64,000 nt of DNA from Sphingobacteriales bacterium (GTDB lineage Bacteria > Bacteroidota > Bacteroidia > Chitinophagales > Chitinophagaceae). Under the pieces are notes generated by a model. That model had not been told where the DNA came from, searched no databases, and worked only from the letters and a program-made list of their open reading frames with translations. Position 1 is the first letter of the stretch, and each line of letters starts with the position of its first letter. Shown piece after piece: positions 36,644-46,370 of the stretch. Position numbers and translations under genes: made by a program. Location of the stretch: positions 62,001 to 126,000 of the forward strand of contig JACPUV010000007.1 of the NCBI GenBank assembly GCA_016192105.1, written 5' to 3'.

Positions 36644-36827
36644 CTATTACTGCCTGTATCTTACCTTTCCCGTACACCCGTGTTAAACAATCCGTCCTGA
36701 TCCCTGTCTTACCCGCAACGGTTATTCCTTTATAATTTGTTGTACCGGAAGAAATAGTCAGGCCAAAAAGGGTCCTAGGAATAGTTTTTGTGAGTAAAGA
36801 GTTCCCAAAATTTAAACCAGCTACCTG

Positions 36828-39800
36828 TTGAAACGACTTATCAGCCATATCCATCCCGGAAGCCTTGTGTTTCTTTGCCTGCTTGCAGTCCCGCTGGGAG
36901 TCTTTGCACAGCCTGTAGCTAATTTTACGGCCTCCCCGCTGGCCGGTTGTTCCCCGCTTATCGTCAATTTCCAGGACCTGTCCACCGGGAATCCGACTTC
37001 ATGGAACTGGAATTTCGGGAACGGCAATACCTCCACTCTTCAAAACCCCGTCGCGTCTTATTTTACACCCGGCACCTATACCATCACCCTGGTTGCCACC
37101 AATGCCAGTGGATTTAATACCCTGGTAAGAACCGGTTATATTACGGTCTATGAACCTCCGGCTGTTGATTTTTCGGCCAATGTGCTGAGTGGCTGTTTCC
37201 CGCTGCGGGTACAACTGACTGACCTGTCCTCACCGGGCGCCGGCAATTCCAACATAAGCTGGAACTGGGATTTTGGAAACGGGGTCACTTCCACGCTCCA
37301 AAACCCGCAGGTTACCTATACGTCCGCAGGCGCCTACAATGTAACACTGAGAGTAACCAATGATAAAGGCTGTACCCGCACCCTCAGCCGGCCATCCTAT
37401 ATTACGGTAACCCCGGGAGTCAGTGCTTCTTTCACATTTACCCAGCCGACGGTTTGCCAGGCGCCGGCCGATATCAGTTTTACCAACGGCTCCACCGGTC
37501 CGCCCACGCTGACTTATTCCTGGGATTTCGGCGATGGCAATTTTTCCACGGCAACGAGCCCGGTACATACTTATGCCAGCAACGGCTCCTATACGGTCAC
37601 ATTGGCCACTTCCAGTTCAGCCGGTTGCCAGGATACCCTGCACAGCAGCCCGATCCTGATCGGTGCCAATACCAGCTCGTTTACGTATCCCCCTGCGGTC
37701 TGTATAAACGAACCCGTACTATTTACCAATACTTCCGCCCCGGTTCCTGCCAGCGCCAACTGGGCTTTTGGTGACGGAGGAACTGCTGCAGGAATAAACG
37801 CGACCCACAGTTACAGTGTACCGGGGATATATACGGTCAAACTGTATAATACCTTTTCCAATTGTATTGATTCAATTGCCCATGACATTACTGTTAATCC
37901 CAGGCCTGTAGCCGATTTTACGGCCCCGGCTACGGTCAGCTGCCAGCCTCCGCTTGCTGTTAACTTCCAGGATTTATCAACCGGGGGCGCCACTGCCTGG
38001 CAATGGGATTTCGGCGATGGCAATACCTCCACCGCCCAGCATCCTTCGCATACCTATTCTACGTATGGAAGTTTTACCGTTACCCTGATTGCGACCAATG
38101 CATTCGGATGCACTGATACCATTGTGAAGCCCAATTTTATCCGGATCAGGAAGGCCCAGGTCAGTATTCCATCCCTGCCGGCCCGGGGCTGCGTTCCGTT
38201 CACTATTACTCCGACTCCTGTGATCAATGCCCTGGATGCCGTCACCTCTTATGAATGGGATTTCGGCGACGGGGGCAGTTCCACTTTAGCCATACCCACA
38301 CATACCTATATCGCGCAGGGAACTTATACTGTGCGCCTGGTCATTACCACCAGCACGGGATGCCAGGACACCCTGACCATTCCCGCGGCTGTGCGGGTGG
38401 GAACCAAACCCATGTCCAATTTTTCCGCGGCCCCCAACCCCGTCTGTGCCCGGCAGCCTGTACAATTTACCGACCTGTCGGTACCGGCAGATGAATGGCA
38501 TTGGGATTTTGGAGACGGATCTACATCCACTTTGCAAAACCCCGTGCATATTTTTAGTGATACCGGCTATTTCAGCATCCAGCTTGTTGCCGTGAACAAT
38601 GGCTGTCCTGACACATTGATACGCCCCAATTATATCTATGTGAAGCCACCCATTGCCCGTTATACACCCACCCCGGACTGTGCAAACCGGCTGCGTTTCA
38701 CGTTCACTGACCTTTCTATCGCTCCGCTGACCTGGGAATGGGATTTCGGGGATGGAAGCCCCCGGGTAACCACGCAGAATACGGTACATATTTTCCCGGC
38801 ATTGGGCCTTTACTCTGTGCGACTGGTCGTAACGAACGGGGGTTGCTCGGATACCACAGCCTTATTGATCAATGCCATTGATGAACGGGCAAATTTTACT
38901 GCTGACCAGACCACGCTCTGCAAACCCGGCACGGTTCAATTCAGTCCGGTGGGGATCAACACGGCCAATATTCTTACTTATACCTGGGATTTCGGCGACG
39001 GCAATACCAGTACGGTAAACACAGCTGCCATCAGCCATACTTATCTCAATTCCGGTCTTTATACCGTCACACTGACCATCCGGGACAATAACGGATGCAC
39101 CAGCACCCTGGTACAAAACAACTATATCCGGGTAAACGGACCAGTGGCCGGGTTTACTGCTTCCAATGTGGCAGGCTGTACCGGGCTGGTCACTACCTTC
39201 AACGATCTTTCCACTACAGACGGAGTCAACAATATTGTAAACTGGAAATGGGATTTCGGCGATGGCACTATTCAGCAATTCAATGCACCGCCCTTCCAGC
39301 ATACGTACAATACAGCGGGTACCTTTACCGTCAAACTGGTTATTACGGATGGCACGGGTTGTATGGACAGCCTGACAAGAACCGACCTGGTTATTGCCAC
39401 GGATCCCATCCCTGATTTTGTTACAGCAGATACCCTGAGTTGCCCCGGTGGCACCATTCATTTCACCAATACTTCCCAGCCGGCGGGATTAACCAGTTCC
39501 TGGGATTTCGGAGATGGCAATACCTCAGCCGTTTACTCACCTGTACATAGCTACGCAGCTACGGGGCTGTACACAGTAAAACTGCGGGTGAATGATACTT
39601 ATGGCTGCGCTGATTCCGTCAGCAAAACCAATTATGTCCGGGTGGCATTACCGGTACCCGGGTTTACGGTCAGTGATTCTGTCACTTCCTGTACGCCGCT
39701 GGAAGTTCAGTTTACTAACACATCCGTTTTTTATAGTTCTGTGAGCTGGGATTTCGGAGTGGGGCAGGGAATTTCTACCCTGGAAAACCCGGTACATTTC

Positions 39801-41186
39801 TTTTCTTCTCCGGGGATATACCCGGTGAAAATGATCATAACCAGTCCGGGTGGCTGTAAAGATTCCCTGACCCGGATTATACAGGTATATGATACCGCGG
39901 GTTCCCGGCTCAATTATTCCCCGATCGGGGGTTGTAAGCCCCTGTCCATATCGATGAACACGCTGACTCCCGGTCCCATGGTTTCCTATTTCTGGGATTT
40001 CGGGGATGGTAATACCGAGATCTCTGCCACCCCTTCTGCCACGCATACCTATACCTCTTTTGGAAATTTCATACCGAAAGTGATTATGGAAGATCCGTCC
40101 GGCTGCCTGATCCCGTTACAGGGAGTCGATACTTTACTGATCATTGGTGCAAAGGCCAATTTTGGTGCGGATACGGCTTTTTTCTGCGATTTCGGAACCG
40201 TTCATTTTACCGACTCCACCACATTTAATGACCCGGTGATCCTGTATAACTGGGATTTCGGTGACGGGGGGAGTTCAGCCCTGCAATATCCTTCTCACCA
40301 ATATACGGCGCAGGGAATCTACAACGTGCAACTGACCGTACAGACACAGGCGGGTTGCCGGGACTCCCTGGTGAAACAAGCCCTGATCAAAGTCATACAA
40401 AGACCCCTGATCGATATTGCCGGTGAATCGGTTATCTGTGTCAATAATTCCATTTTACATTCCGGCATCTTTATCCGCCCTGATACTTCGCTTGTCAGGT
40501 GGCAGTGGTCCTTCCCCAATGGCAATACCGATTCGGTGCAAAACCCGCCCCGCCAGACCTACACGGATACAGGTACTTTTAGCGTTACGGCGATTGCCAT
40601 CAACAGCAGCGGTTGTGCAGATACCACCCGCCAAACCATTGTAGTGAATCCCCTGCCGGCCGTTACAATGCCGGGGCAACTGACCATCCAGTCCGGTTTC
40701 CCGGTGACCATTCCGGCCACGTATTCACCCAATACGGTAAGCTGGATCTGGTCGCCCGCGACAGGACTCAGCTGCGGCAACTGCCCCACACCGGAAGCCG
40801 GACCCAAGTTCAATACGAACTACGAGGTTTATTTTACCGATGTTAACAATTGCAGCAATACCGGTCGCATACAGATCACCGTTATCTGCAAAGACGGAAA
40901 CTTGTTTATCCCCAATACCTTTTCCCCGAATGGCGACGGCAGCAACGACGTGTTTTACCCCCGGGGAAGGGGACTTGAGCGCGTAAAACTCTTACGGATC
41001 TTTAATCGCTGGGGCGAGATCGTGTTTGAGAGAAGGGATTTCCCCGTGAATGATGCCAGTGCCGGCTGGAACGGTTCGTATAAAGGACAAAAGCCAAAGG
41101 CGGATGTGTATGTGTACCAGGCGGAGGTCTTTTGTGAAAACGGGGACACGATCCGGCTGAACGGAAATATTGCATTGATCCTATAA
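36828..41186 (+). CDS. giant PKD-repeat surface protein with type B T9SS C-terminal domain
   Basis: A 1452-residue secreted protein with a TTG start; MKRLISHIHPGSLVFLCLLA is a good signal peptide and no ATG lies nearby. I count 15 PKD domains by their W-x-F-G-D/N-G cores (for example WNWDFGNG, YSWDFGDG, WQWDFGDG, WHWDFGDG), about 90 residues each. The last 95 residues (FIPNTFSPNGDGSNDVFYP, LRIFNRWGEIVFE, GWNGSYKG, ADVYVYQAEVFCENGD) are the gliding-associated type B sorting domain. The next gene, 8 bp later, is a PorP/SprF protein. It probably acts as a surface adhesin or filament, like SprB. Confidence 0.93.
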   Translation: MKRLISHIHPGSLVFLCLLAVPLGVFAQPVANFTASPLAGCSPLIVNFQDLSTGNPTSWNWNFGNGNTSTLQNPVASYFTPGTYTITLVATNASGFNTLVRTGYITVYEPPAVDFSANVLSGCFPLRVQLTDLSSPGAGNSNISWNWDFGNGVTSTLQNPQVTYTSAGAYNVTLRVTNDKGCTRTLSRPSYITVTPGVSASFTFTQPTVCQAPADISFTNGSTGPPTLTYSWDFGDGNFSTATSPVHTYASNGSYTVTLATSSSAGCQDTLHSSPILIGANTSSFTYPPAVCINEPVLFTNTSAPVPASANWAFGDGGTAAGINATHSYSVPGIYTVKLYNTFSNCIDSIAHDITVNPRPVADFTAPATVSCQPPLAVNFQDLSTGGATAWQWDFGDGNTSTAQHPSHTYSTYGSFTVTLIATNAFGCTDTIVKPNFIRIRKAQVSIPSLPARGCVPFTITPTPVINALDAVTSYEWDFGDGGSSTLAIPTHTYIAQGTYTVRLVITTSTGCQDTLTIPAAVRVGTKPMSNFSAAPNPVCARQPVQFTDLSVPADEWHWDFGDGSTSTLQNPVHIFSDTGYFSIQLVAVNNGCPDTLIRPNYIYVKPPIARYTPTPDCANRLRFTFTDLSIAPLTWEWDFGDGSPRVTTQNTVHIFPALGLYSVRLVVTNGGCSDTTALLINAIDERANFTADQTTLCKPGTVQFSPVGINTANILTYTWDFGDGNTSTVNTAAISHTYLNSGLYTVTLTIRDNNGCTSTLVQNNYIRVNGPVAGFTASNVAGCTGLVTTFNDLSTTDGVNNIVNWKWDFGDGTIQQFNAPPFQHTYNTAGTFTVKLVITDGTGCMDSLTRTDLVIATDPIPDFVTADTLSCPGGTIHFTNTSQPAGLTSSWDFGDGNTSAVYSPVHSYAATGLYTVKLRVNDTYGCADSVSKTNYVRVALPVPGFTVSDSVTSCTPLEVQFTNTSVFYSSVSWDFGVGQGISTLENPVHFFSSPGIYPVKMIITSPGGCKDSLTRIIQVYDTAGSRLNYSPIGGCKPLSISMNTLTPGPMVSYFWDFGDGNTEISATPSATHTYTSFGNFIPKVIMEDPSGCLIPLQGVDTLLIIGAKANFGADTAFFCDFGTVHFTDSTTFNDPVILYNWDFGDGGSSALQYPSHQYTAQGIYNVQLTVQTQAGCRDSLVKQALIKVIQRPLIDIAGESVICVNNSILHSGIFIRPDTSLVRWQWSFPNGNTDSVQNPPRQTYTDTGTFSVTAIAINSSGCADTTRQTIVVNPLPAVTMPGQLTIQSGFPVTIPATYSPNTVSWIWSPATGLSCGNCPTPEAGPKFNTNYEVYFTDVNNCSNTGRIQITVICKDGNLFIPNTFSPNGDGSNDVFYPRGRGLERVKLLRIFNRWGEIVFERRDFPVNDASAGWNGSYKGQKPKADVYVYQAEVFCENGDTIRLNGNIALIL

Positions 41187-41194
41187 ACCATGAT

Positions 41195-42202
41195 ATGCGG
41201 CAAACGGTAAAAAAATATTGGGTTCTTCTGCTCGCCTGCTGCTGGCAGGGGTCTGTGCTGTCGCAGGATATCCACTTCTCCCAGTTCTTTGAAGCGCCCT
41301 TGTGGAGAAATCCATCGCTGGCGGGGATTTTTACCGGGGATGTACGGGTGCAGGCGGTGTACAGGGATCAGTGGAACAGTGTGACCAATGCCTACCGTAC
41401 CGGGTCGGTGAATGCAGAGTATAAAATGCCCGTAGGAAAACTGAATGACTTTGTAACCCTGGGGATGCAGGTCCTGTATGACCGGGCCGGCACAATCGGA
41501 TGGACCTCCACCCATGTATTACCGGCCCTGAATTATCACAAATCACTGAGCGCGGAAAATAACCGTTATCTCTCCCTTGGTTTTATGGGAGGCCTGGTGC
41601 AGCGGCGTTTCGATCCGTCCAAAATGACCACAAACAGCCAGTACGACAATGGCGGTCTTGGGGAGAATCTCGCGAATACCCACTACAGTTACCCGGATGG
41701 CAGTGTCGGCATGAGCTATAATTCAAACCTCAATCAGCAGCCGGACAACAATTTCTACCTGGGGGCGGCCTACCACCATTTTAACCGTCCTTCCGGTTCT
41801 TTTTACCGGAATGGCCGTGTTGAGCTCCGGCCCAAATGGGTCTTCTCGGGTGGCTTACGGTTTGGTGTATCCGAATATGCCTACATCACCCTGCAGGCCG
41901 ATCATTCGGAACAAGGTGGTTTTGCTGAAACCATGGCCGGAGTATTGTATGGATTAAAACTGGGGGAAGATCCGGATCACCCGGCCTATACGATCCATGC
42001 CGGAGGATTTCTCCGCTGGAATGATGCGCTGGTCCCCGTGGTTAAACTGGATTACCATCCTTTTTCCGTTGCACTCAGTTATGATGTGAATATTTCAAAA
42101 CTCAAACCCTCCAGTTATGGGCGGGGCGGGTTTGAGCTCTCGGTTTCGTATATTGGCTTCCTGAAACGAAATGAAGGCTACCTGCTTTGCCCGAAATTTT
42201 AA
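41195..42202 (+). CDS. PorP/SprF family type IX secretion membrane protein
   Basis: A 335-residue outer-membrane protein with signal peptide ending SVLSQ. QDIHFSQFFEAPLWRNPSLAG is the family start, YRDQWNSVTNAYRT follows, and ISKLKPSSYGRGGFELSVSYIGF is the typical end. SprF is required for export or attachment of SprB-type adhesins. It starts 8 bp after the PKD protein, so the two form a cognate pair, by analogy with sprB-sprF. A second pair lies at 53.9-58.5 kb. Confidence 0.93.
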   Translation: MRQTVKKYWVLLLACCWQGSVLSQDIHFSQFFEAPLWRNPSLAGIFTGDVRVQAVYRDQWNSVTNAYRTGSVNAEYKMPVGKLNDFVTLGMQVLYDRAGTIGWTSTHVLPALNYHKSLSAENNRYLSLGFMGGLVQRRFDPSKMTTNSQYDNGGLGENLANTHYSYPDGSVGMSYNSNLNQQPDNNFYLGAAYHHFNRPSGSFYRNGRVELRPKWVFSGGLRFGVSEYAYITLQADHSEQGGFAETMAGVLYGLKLGEDPDHPAYTIHAGGFLRWNDALVPVVKLDYHPFSVALSYDVNISKLKPSSYGRGGFELSVSYIGFLKRNEGYLLCPKF

Positions 42203-42278
42203 GCCCGGGATTTAAAAAGAATAAACGAATTTTTGAAAGCAATACTATTTATCGGCAACCCATAAAACAGACTTCCTC

Positions 42279-42749
42279 ATGAGCCTTTCCATCGGGCAAA
42301 CAGCCCCGGACTTTACATTATTTGACAGCGAAAAAAACCCGGTTACCCTGTCAGAACAAAGGGGACACAAGGTGCTGCTCCTGTTCTTTCCTCAGGCATT
42401 TACCAGTGTCTGCACCAAAGAACTCTGTGGTATCAGGGATAATATCGCCCGTTACAATGCGGTGAACGCGCGGGTATTCGGCATTTCCGTGGATTCCGTC
42501 TTCACCCTTGCCAAGTTCAAAGAAGAACAGCAATACAATTTCCCGCTGCTGAGCGATTTCAACAAAGAAGTATCCGGTCTGTACGACAGCCTGTATGCGG
42601 ACTGGATCCTCCAAATGAAAGGGGTATCAAAACGATCCGCTTTTGTGATTGATAAGGAAGGCCTTGTTCAATATGCGGAAGTGATGGATAAAGCAGGTGA
42701 TGTTCCCGATTTTGACAGGATCCGCTCGGTACTCGATGCGCTCCCCTAA
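42279..42749 (+). CDS. peroxiredoxin (AhpC/TSA family, AhpE/BCP-like)
   Basis: A 156-residue thioredoxin-fold peroxidase that reduces H2O2 or organic peroxides. The peroxidatic Cys lies in PQAFTSVCTKELCG (P-x-x-x-T-x-x-C). A second Cys five residues later could act as resolving Cys, but a 1-Cys mechanism is also possible. Length and GVSKRSAFVIDKEGLVQYAE fit the AhpE/BCP-like group. No signal peptide is seen, so it is cytoplasmic. Confidence 0.9.
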   Translation: MSLSIGQTAPDFTLFDSEKNPVTLSEQRGHKVLLLFFPQAFTSVCTKELCGIRDNIARYNAVNARVFGISVDSVFTLAKFKEEQQYNFPLLSDFNKEVSGLYDSLYADWILQMKGVSKRSAFVIDKEGLVQYAEVMDKAGDVPDFDRIRSVLDALP

Positions 42750-42881
42750 AACAACGTTAAATCTTTTTCATTCCATCATCTAAATCATTGGTTTATAAGG
42801 CGAAATTTTCCTTCGTAGTTTTACGTTGCCCGGCTAAAAAAAACGACTTACATTTCGAATAATAAAAGTAAATTTGTTTCG

Positions 42882-43226
42882 TTGAGACGGGTTTTACCTA
42901 TACTAACCTTTTTGCTGCTGAGCAGTTTTTTTGTGCAGGCCCAGGCTCCTAAAACAAATCCGGGAGGCGAGACAGCCCGTATCGCAAAGTTATATCCCAA
43001 CCCGGCCAGCTCTTATATTACATTTGATTTACAGGGCAATTATAAAAAGGGGCTGACTGTTCAGATCTACAACGGGGTCCTGGGTAAAAAAATGGCTGAG
43101 ACCCAGAATATCCCCGAGCGGTTTACGCTCAACCTGACCGATTACACCCGCGGTATTTATATCTATCACCTTGTGGATGCCACCGGAAAGATCATTGAAT
43201 CCGGCAAGTTCCAGGTTTCCCGTTAA
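42882..43226 (+). CDS. minimal secreted protein with type A T9SS sorting domain
   Basis: A 114-residue protein with a TTG start (no nearby ATG) and signal peptide MRRVLPILTFLLLSSFFVQAQ. Almost all the rest is a type A sorting domain: RIAKLYPNPASSYITFDLQ, VQIYNGVLGKKMAE, LNLTDYTRGIYIYHLVD and GKIIESGKFQV. No cargo domain separates the two, which is unusual. It could be a free CTD peptide, a decayed gene, or a protein whose CTD is itself the function. The ORF and its signals look intact. Confidence 0.8.
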   Translation: MRRVLPILTFLLLSSFFVQAQAPKTNPGGETARIAKLYPNPASSYITFDLQGNYKKGLTVQIYNGVLGKKMAETQNIPERFTLNLTDYTRGIYIYHLVDATGKIIESGKFQVSR

Positions 43227-43246
43227 GCTTATTTTTTATTTACCCG

Positions 43247-44419
43247 TTATTGCACCTGTACTACCAGGAATTTCAGGTATTGTGTATTCTCCATTCCCCA
43301 GATAATGGGATGATCCGGCGCCTGTGTCTGGAAAGTGACCTGCCTGATTTTCCGTCGCGCATCTTTGGCGGCCATTTCGATGATCTGTAAAAAAAGTTCA
43401 GGCCCCACCAGGTTGGTGCAGGAAGAAGTAACCAGGAATCCACCGGGTCTGATCAGTTTCATCCCGCGGAGGTTGATCTCTTTGTAGCCGGTAATGGCTT
43501 TCTGAATGGTTTCCCGGCTCTTGGTGAAAGCAGGCGGGTCCAGCATGACCACATCGTATTGCTTTCCCTCTTTACCCCACTGTTTTAATACATCAAAGGC
43601 ATTGGCGGTTTCAAACCTGCACCGGTCCTGCACCCCGTTGAGTTCCGCATTGCGGTTAGCCTGCGCCACCGCGTTAGCGGATATATCCAGGCCCAGCACC
43701 GACTTTGCCCCGTAATGAGCCGCATGTATCTCAAAGGTTCCCGTATAGGTGAAAGCGCCCAGTACTTCCGCATCCTTCACAATATGCTGAATGGCTTTCC
43801 GGTTATCCTGCTGGTCAAGAAAATAGCCCGTCTTTTGTCCGTTCTCTATGTCCACATGAAACCGGAGTCCGTTTTCAGTAATGATTATCTGAGTATCAAA
43901 AGGTGCGGATAAAAATCCTTTTTGCTGGGGCAGTCCTTCCAGTTCCCGCACCGGCACATCATTCCGTTCATAAATTCCCTTTGGCTCAAAAATCGTATTG
44001 ATCGCGTTTACGATCGCCGGTTTCCAGGTATCGATACCCAGTGCCAGGGTTTGTATCACAAAATAATCATTGAACTTATCCACGATCAGTTGCGGAAACC
44101 CGTCTGCTTCCCCGAAAACCAGCCGGCAATTTTCCGTATAACCGATCTTTTTCCGGTAGTCCCAGCATTGGCGGAGGCCCTCCAGGAAATAATGCTCATT
44201 GATCACATCAGCCCGGTTCCGGGTCAGCAGGCGCACCAGGATCTGGGATTTGGGGTTTATATATCCTTTCCCGATAAATTTTTTATCATGGCTGAATAGT
44301 TCCACCACATCCCCGCCCTGTACATCGCCATCAATCCGTTCCACTTCATTGGCAAAAACCCAGGGATGGCCGTTGGCCACACGGGGAGCTATCTTTCTTT
44401 TCAGGTAAACACTGATCAT
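43247..44419 (-). CDS. RlmI-like 23S rRNA (cytosine-C5) methyltransferase
   Basis: A 390-residue class I SAM methyltransferase with N-terminal PUA domain (about 1-80, RVANGHPWVFANEVERIDGD) and catalytic domain. GAFTYTGTFEIHAAHYGAK is the SAM motif, LGLDISANAVAQANRNAEL follows, and the NPPY-like loop is VVMLDPPAF. RlmI of E. coli modifies C1962 of 23S rRNA; exact target here is inferred. It is convergent with the sorting-domain gene. Confidence 0.88.
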   Translation of the reverse strand: MISVYLKRKIAPRVANGHPWVFANEVERIDGDVQGGDVVELFSHDKKFIGKGYINPKSQILVRLLTRNRADVINEHYFLEGLRQCWDYRKKIGYTENCRLVFGEADGFPQLIVDKFNDYFVIQTLALGIDTWKPAIVNAINTIFEPKGIYERNDVPVRELEGLPQQKGFLSAPFDTQIIITENGLRFHVDIENGQKTGYFLDQQDNRKAIQHIVKDAEVLGAFTYTGTFEIHAAHYGAKSVLGLDISANAVAQANRNAELNGVQDRCRFETANAFDVLKQWGKEGKQYDVVMLDPPAFTKSRETIQKAITGYKEINLRGMKLIRPGGFLVTSSCTNLVGPELFLQIIEMAAKDARRKIRQVTFQTQAPDHPIIWGMENTQYLKFLVVQVQ

Positions 44420-44556
44420 AAAGCGGCGAAGATAGCGGAAAGCAATAAATGCCGGGCATTGAAACCCGGCGATAGCCTGGCAGTCTGTTACCCGAACCTC
44501 CTGACTTACAGGCTTTGAGCCCGGTCAATACAGGTCATTTTGTCCCAAAACACGGG

Positions 44557-44587
44557 GTTGGCAATATAATTGACAACCTTACCTTTG
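44557..44587 (+). promoter_or_regulatory. probable grpE-dnaJ promoter
   Basis: GTTG (44557-44560), exactly 19 bp, and TACCTTTG (44580-44587) match the Bacteroidota -33/-7 consensus almost perfectly. The start codon is 17 bp after the -7 element. No CIRCE element was seen. Confidence 0.65.
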
Positions 44588-44604
44588 CAAACAATTTGTA
44601 AAAA

Positions 44605-45174
44605 ATGGCAGAAGACATGAAGGAACCCGAAACCATCCTGCCGGAAAACAATCCGGGTATGGATATTAATACGGACGAAAACCAGAGTGGCACCACGCAC
44701 CTGAATGAACCCATTGCGGAAGAAAACGAGCTGGAGAAACTGAAAGGACTCCTCGATGAGGCGAATGATAAATACCTGCGGAAAGTGGCGGAATTTGAAA
44801 ATTATAAGCGCCGCTCGGCGAAGGAACGGATCGAGCTGATACAAACCGCCGGCAGGGATGTGATCACTGGTCTGCTGGACGTACTGGATGACTGTGACCG
44901 TGCGCAAAAACAAATGGATTCCAGCACGGATGCCTCCACGATCCGGGAAGGGGTGTTACTGGTCTTCAACAAACTGCGTACTGCACTCCAGGGTAAGGGG
45001 GTAAAACCGATGCAGGCGCTTCATTGCGAATTCAACCCCGACCTGCATGAAGCGATCACTGAGATCCCGGCTCCTTCGGATGAGCTGAAAGGAAAAGTGA
45101 TCGACGAAGTGGTAAAAGGATACTACCTTAATGACAAAATCATCCGCCATGCCAAAGTGGTGGTGGGAAAATAA
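44605..45174 (+). CDS. grpE: nucleotide exchange factor GrpE
   Basis: A 189-residue GrpE that releases ADP from DnaK. The acidic N-terminus, long helix (about 48-100, KYLRKVAEFENYKRRSAKE) and C-terminal beta part (PDLHEAITEIPAPSD, DKIIRHAKVVVGK) are complete. It is followed by dnaJ after 28 bp, the usual order; dnaK itself is not in the window. Confidence 0.96.
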   Translation: MAEDMKEPETILPENNPGMDINTDENQSGTTHLNEPIAEENELEKLKGLLDEANDKYLRKVAEFENYKRRSAKERIELIQTAGRDVITGLLDVLDDCDRAQKQMDSSTDASTIREGVLLVFNKLRTALQGKGVKPMQALHCEFNPDLHEAITEIPAPSDELKGKVIDEVVKGYYLNDKIIRHAKVVVGK

Positions 45175-45202
45175 GTGAATTGTTAACGGCTCAAACACGC
45201 AA

Positions 45203-46369
45203 ATGTCCAAGAGAGATTATTACGAAATACTGGGAGTAAACAAGACCGCTTCGGCCGATGAGATCAAAAAGGCCTACCGGAAAGTGGCCATGCAGTACCA
45301 TCCCGACCGCAACCCGGGCGATAAAGCCGCAGAAGAAAAATTCAAGGAAGCGGCGGAAGCCTACGAAATACTGAGCGATGCGGATAAAAAAGCGCAATAC
45401 GACCGTTATGGACATGCGGGAGTGAGCGGCAATGGACGGGGCGGCTTCAGCGGAGGCGGGATGAACATGGAAGACATATTCAGTCAGTTCGGGGATGTTT
45501 TCGGAGAGGACCTGTTTGGCAGTTTCTTTGGCGGCGGACAACGGGGCGGCGGTCGTGCCGGGCAGCGAAGCCGGGGAGTAAGGGGAAGCAATCTCCGTGT
45601 GAAACTGAAACTGACCTATGAAGAGATCGCGAAAGGGGTGACCAAAAATATCAAGGTAAAAAAATATGTGCCCTGTACCACCTGTAGTGGCAACGGGGCG
45701 AAGGATAAAGGAAGTGTGCAGACCTGCAGTACCTGCGGTGGCAGCGGCCAGGTGCGGAGAGTGCAGAATACCTTCCTGGGACAAATGCAGACAGTAACCA
45801 CCTGCCCGGCCTGTAACGGGGAAGGAACCACCGTAACCGCCAAATGCACCTCCTGTAAAGGGGAAGGAAGAGTTTATGGGGAAGAGACGGTCAGTATTGA
45901 TATTCCCGCCGGCGTACAGGAAGGAATGCAAATGAATGTGAGCGGAAAAGGAAATGCCGGCGAACGGGGTGGCATGCCCGGCGACCTGATCATCCTGATC
46001 GAAGAAGAACCGCATAAGGAATTATACCGGGAAGGATTGAATGTAGCCTATGAACTGCATCTTTCCTTCACAGATGCCGTATTCGGCACCCAGGTGGAAG
46101 TGCCCACCATTGACGGGCGGGCCAAGATCAAGATACCGGCCGGCACCCAAAGTGGTAAGATCTTCCGGCTGAAAGGAAAAGGTTTCCCGGCAGTGAATTC
46201 TTATGAAAAAGGAGACCAGCTGATCCAGGTAAGTGTATGGACCCCGCAGCACCTGAGCGCGGAAGAAAAAGCAGCCCTGGAAAAACTGGGTCATTCCCCC
46301 AATTTCAAACCGCAGCCGGAGAAAAGTGATAAAAACTTTTTTGACAAGATCAAGGAGATGTTCTCCTGA
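45203..46369 (+). CDS. dnaJ: chaperone DnaJ (Hsp40)
   Basis: A 388-residue canonical DnaJ, the DnaK co-chaperone. The J domain has HPD within [12 protein letters not shown] (about 32-40), then a Gly/Phe-rich linker (about 75-130), a zinc-binding region with four CxxCxGxG repeats ([32 protein letters not shown]) and the C-terminal substrate domain. It is convergent with the VWA gene, with one base between stops. Confidence 0.96.
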   Translation: MSKRDYYEILGVNKTASADEIKKAYRKVAMQYHPDRNPGDKAAEEKFKEAAEAYEILSDADKKAQYDRYGHAGVSGNGRGGFSGGGMNMEDIFSQFGDVFGEDLFGSFFGGGQRGGGRAGQRSRGVRGSNLRVKLKLTYEEIAKGVTKNIKVKKYVPCTTCSGNGAKDKGSVQTCSTCGGSGQVRRVQNTFLGQMQTVTTCPACNGEGTTVTAKCTSCKGEGRVYGEETVSIDIPAGVQEGMQMNVSGKGNAGERGGMPGDLIILIEEEPHKELYREGLNVAYELHLSFTDAVFGTQVEVPTIDGRAKIKIPAGTQSGKIFRLKGKGFPAVNSYEKGDQLIQVSVWTPQHLSAEEKAALEKLGHSPNFKPQPEKSDKNFFDKIKEMFS

Positions 46370-46370
46370 T

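Noticed and set aside
45191..46015. 274-residue open frame opposite dnaJ
   Set aside because: It mirrors the Gly/Cys-rich DnaJ region; dnaJ is certain, and nothing supports a second product.
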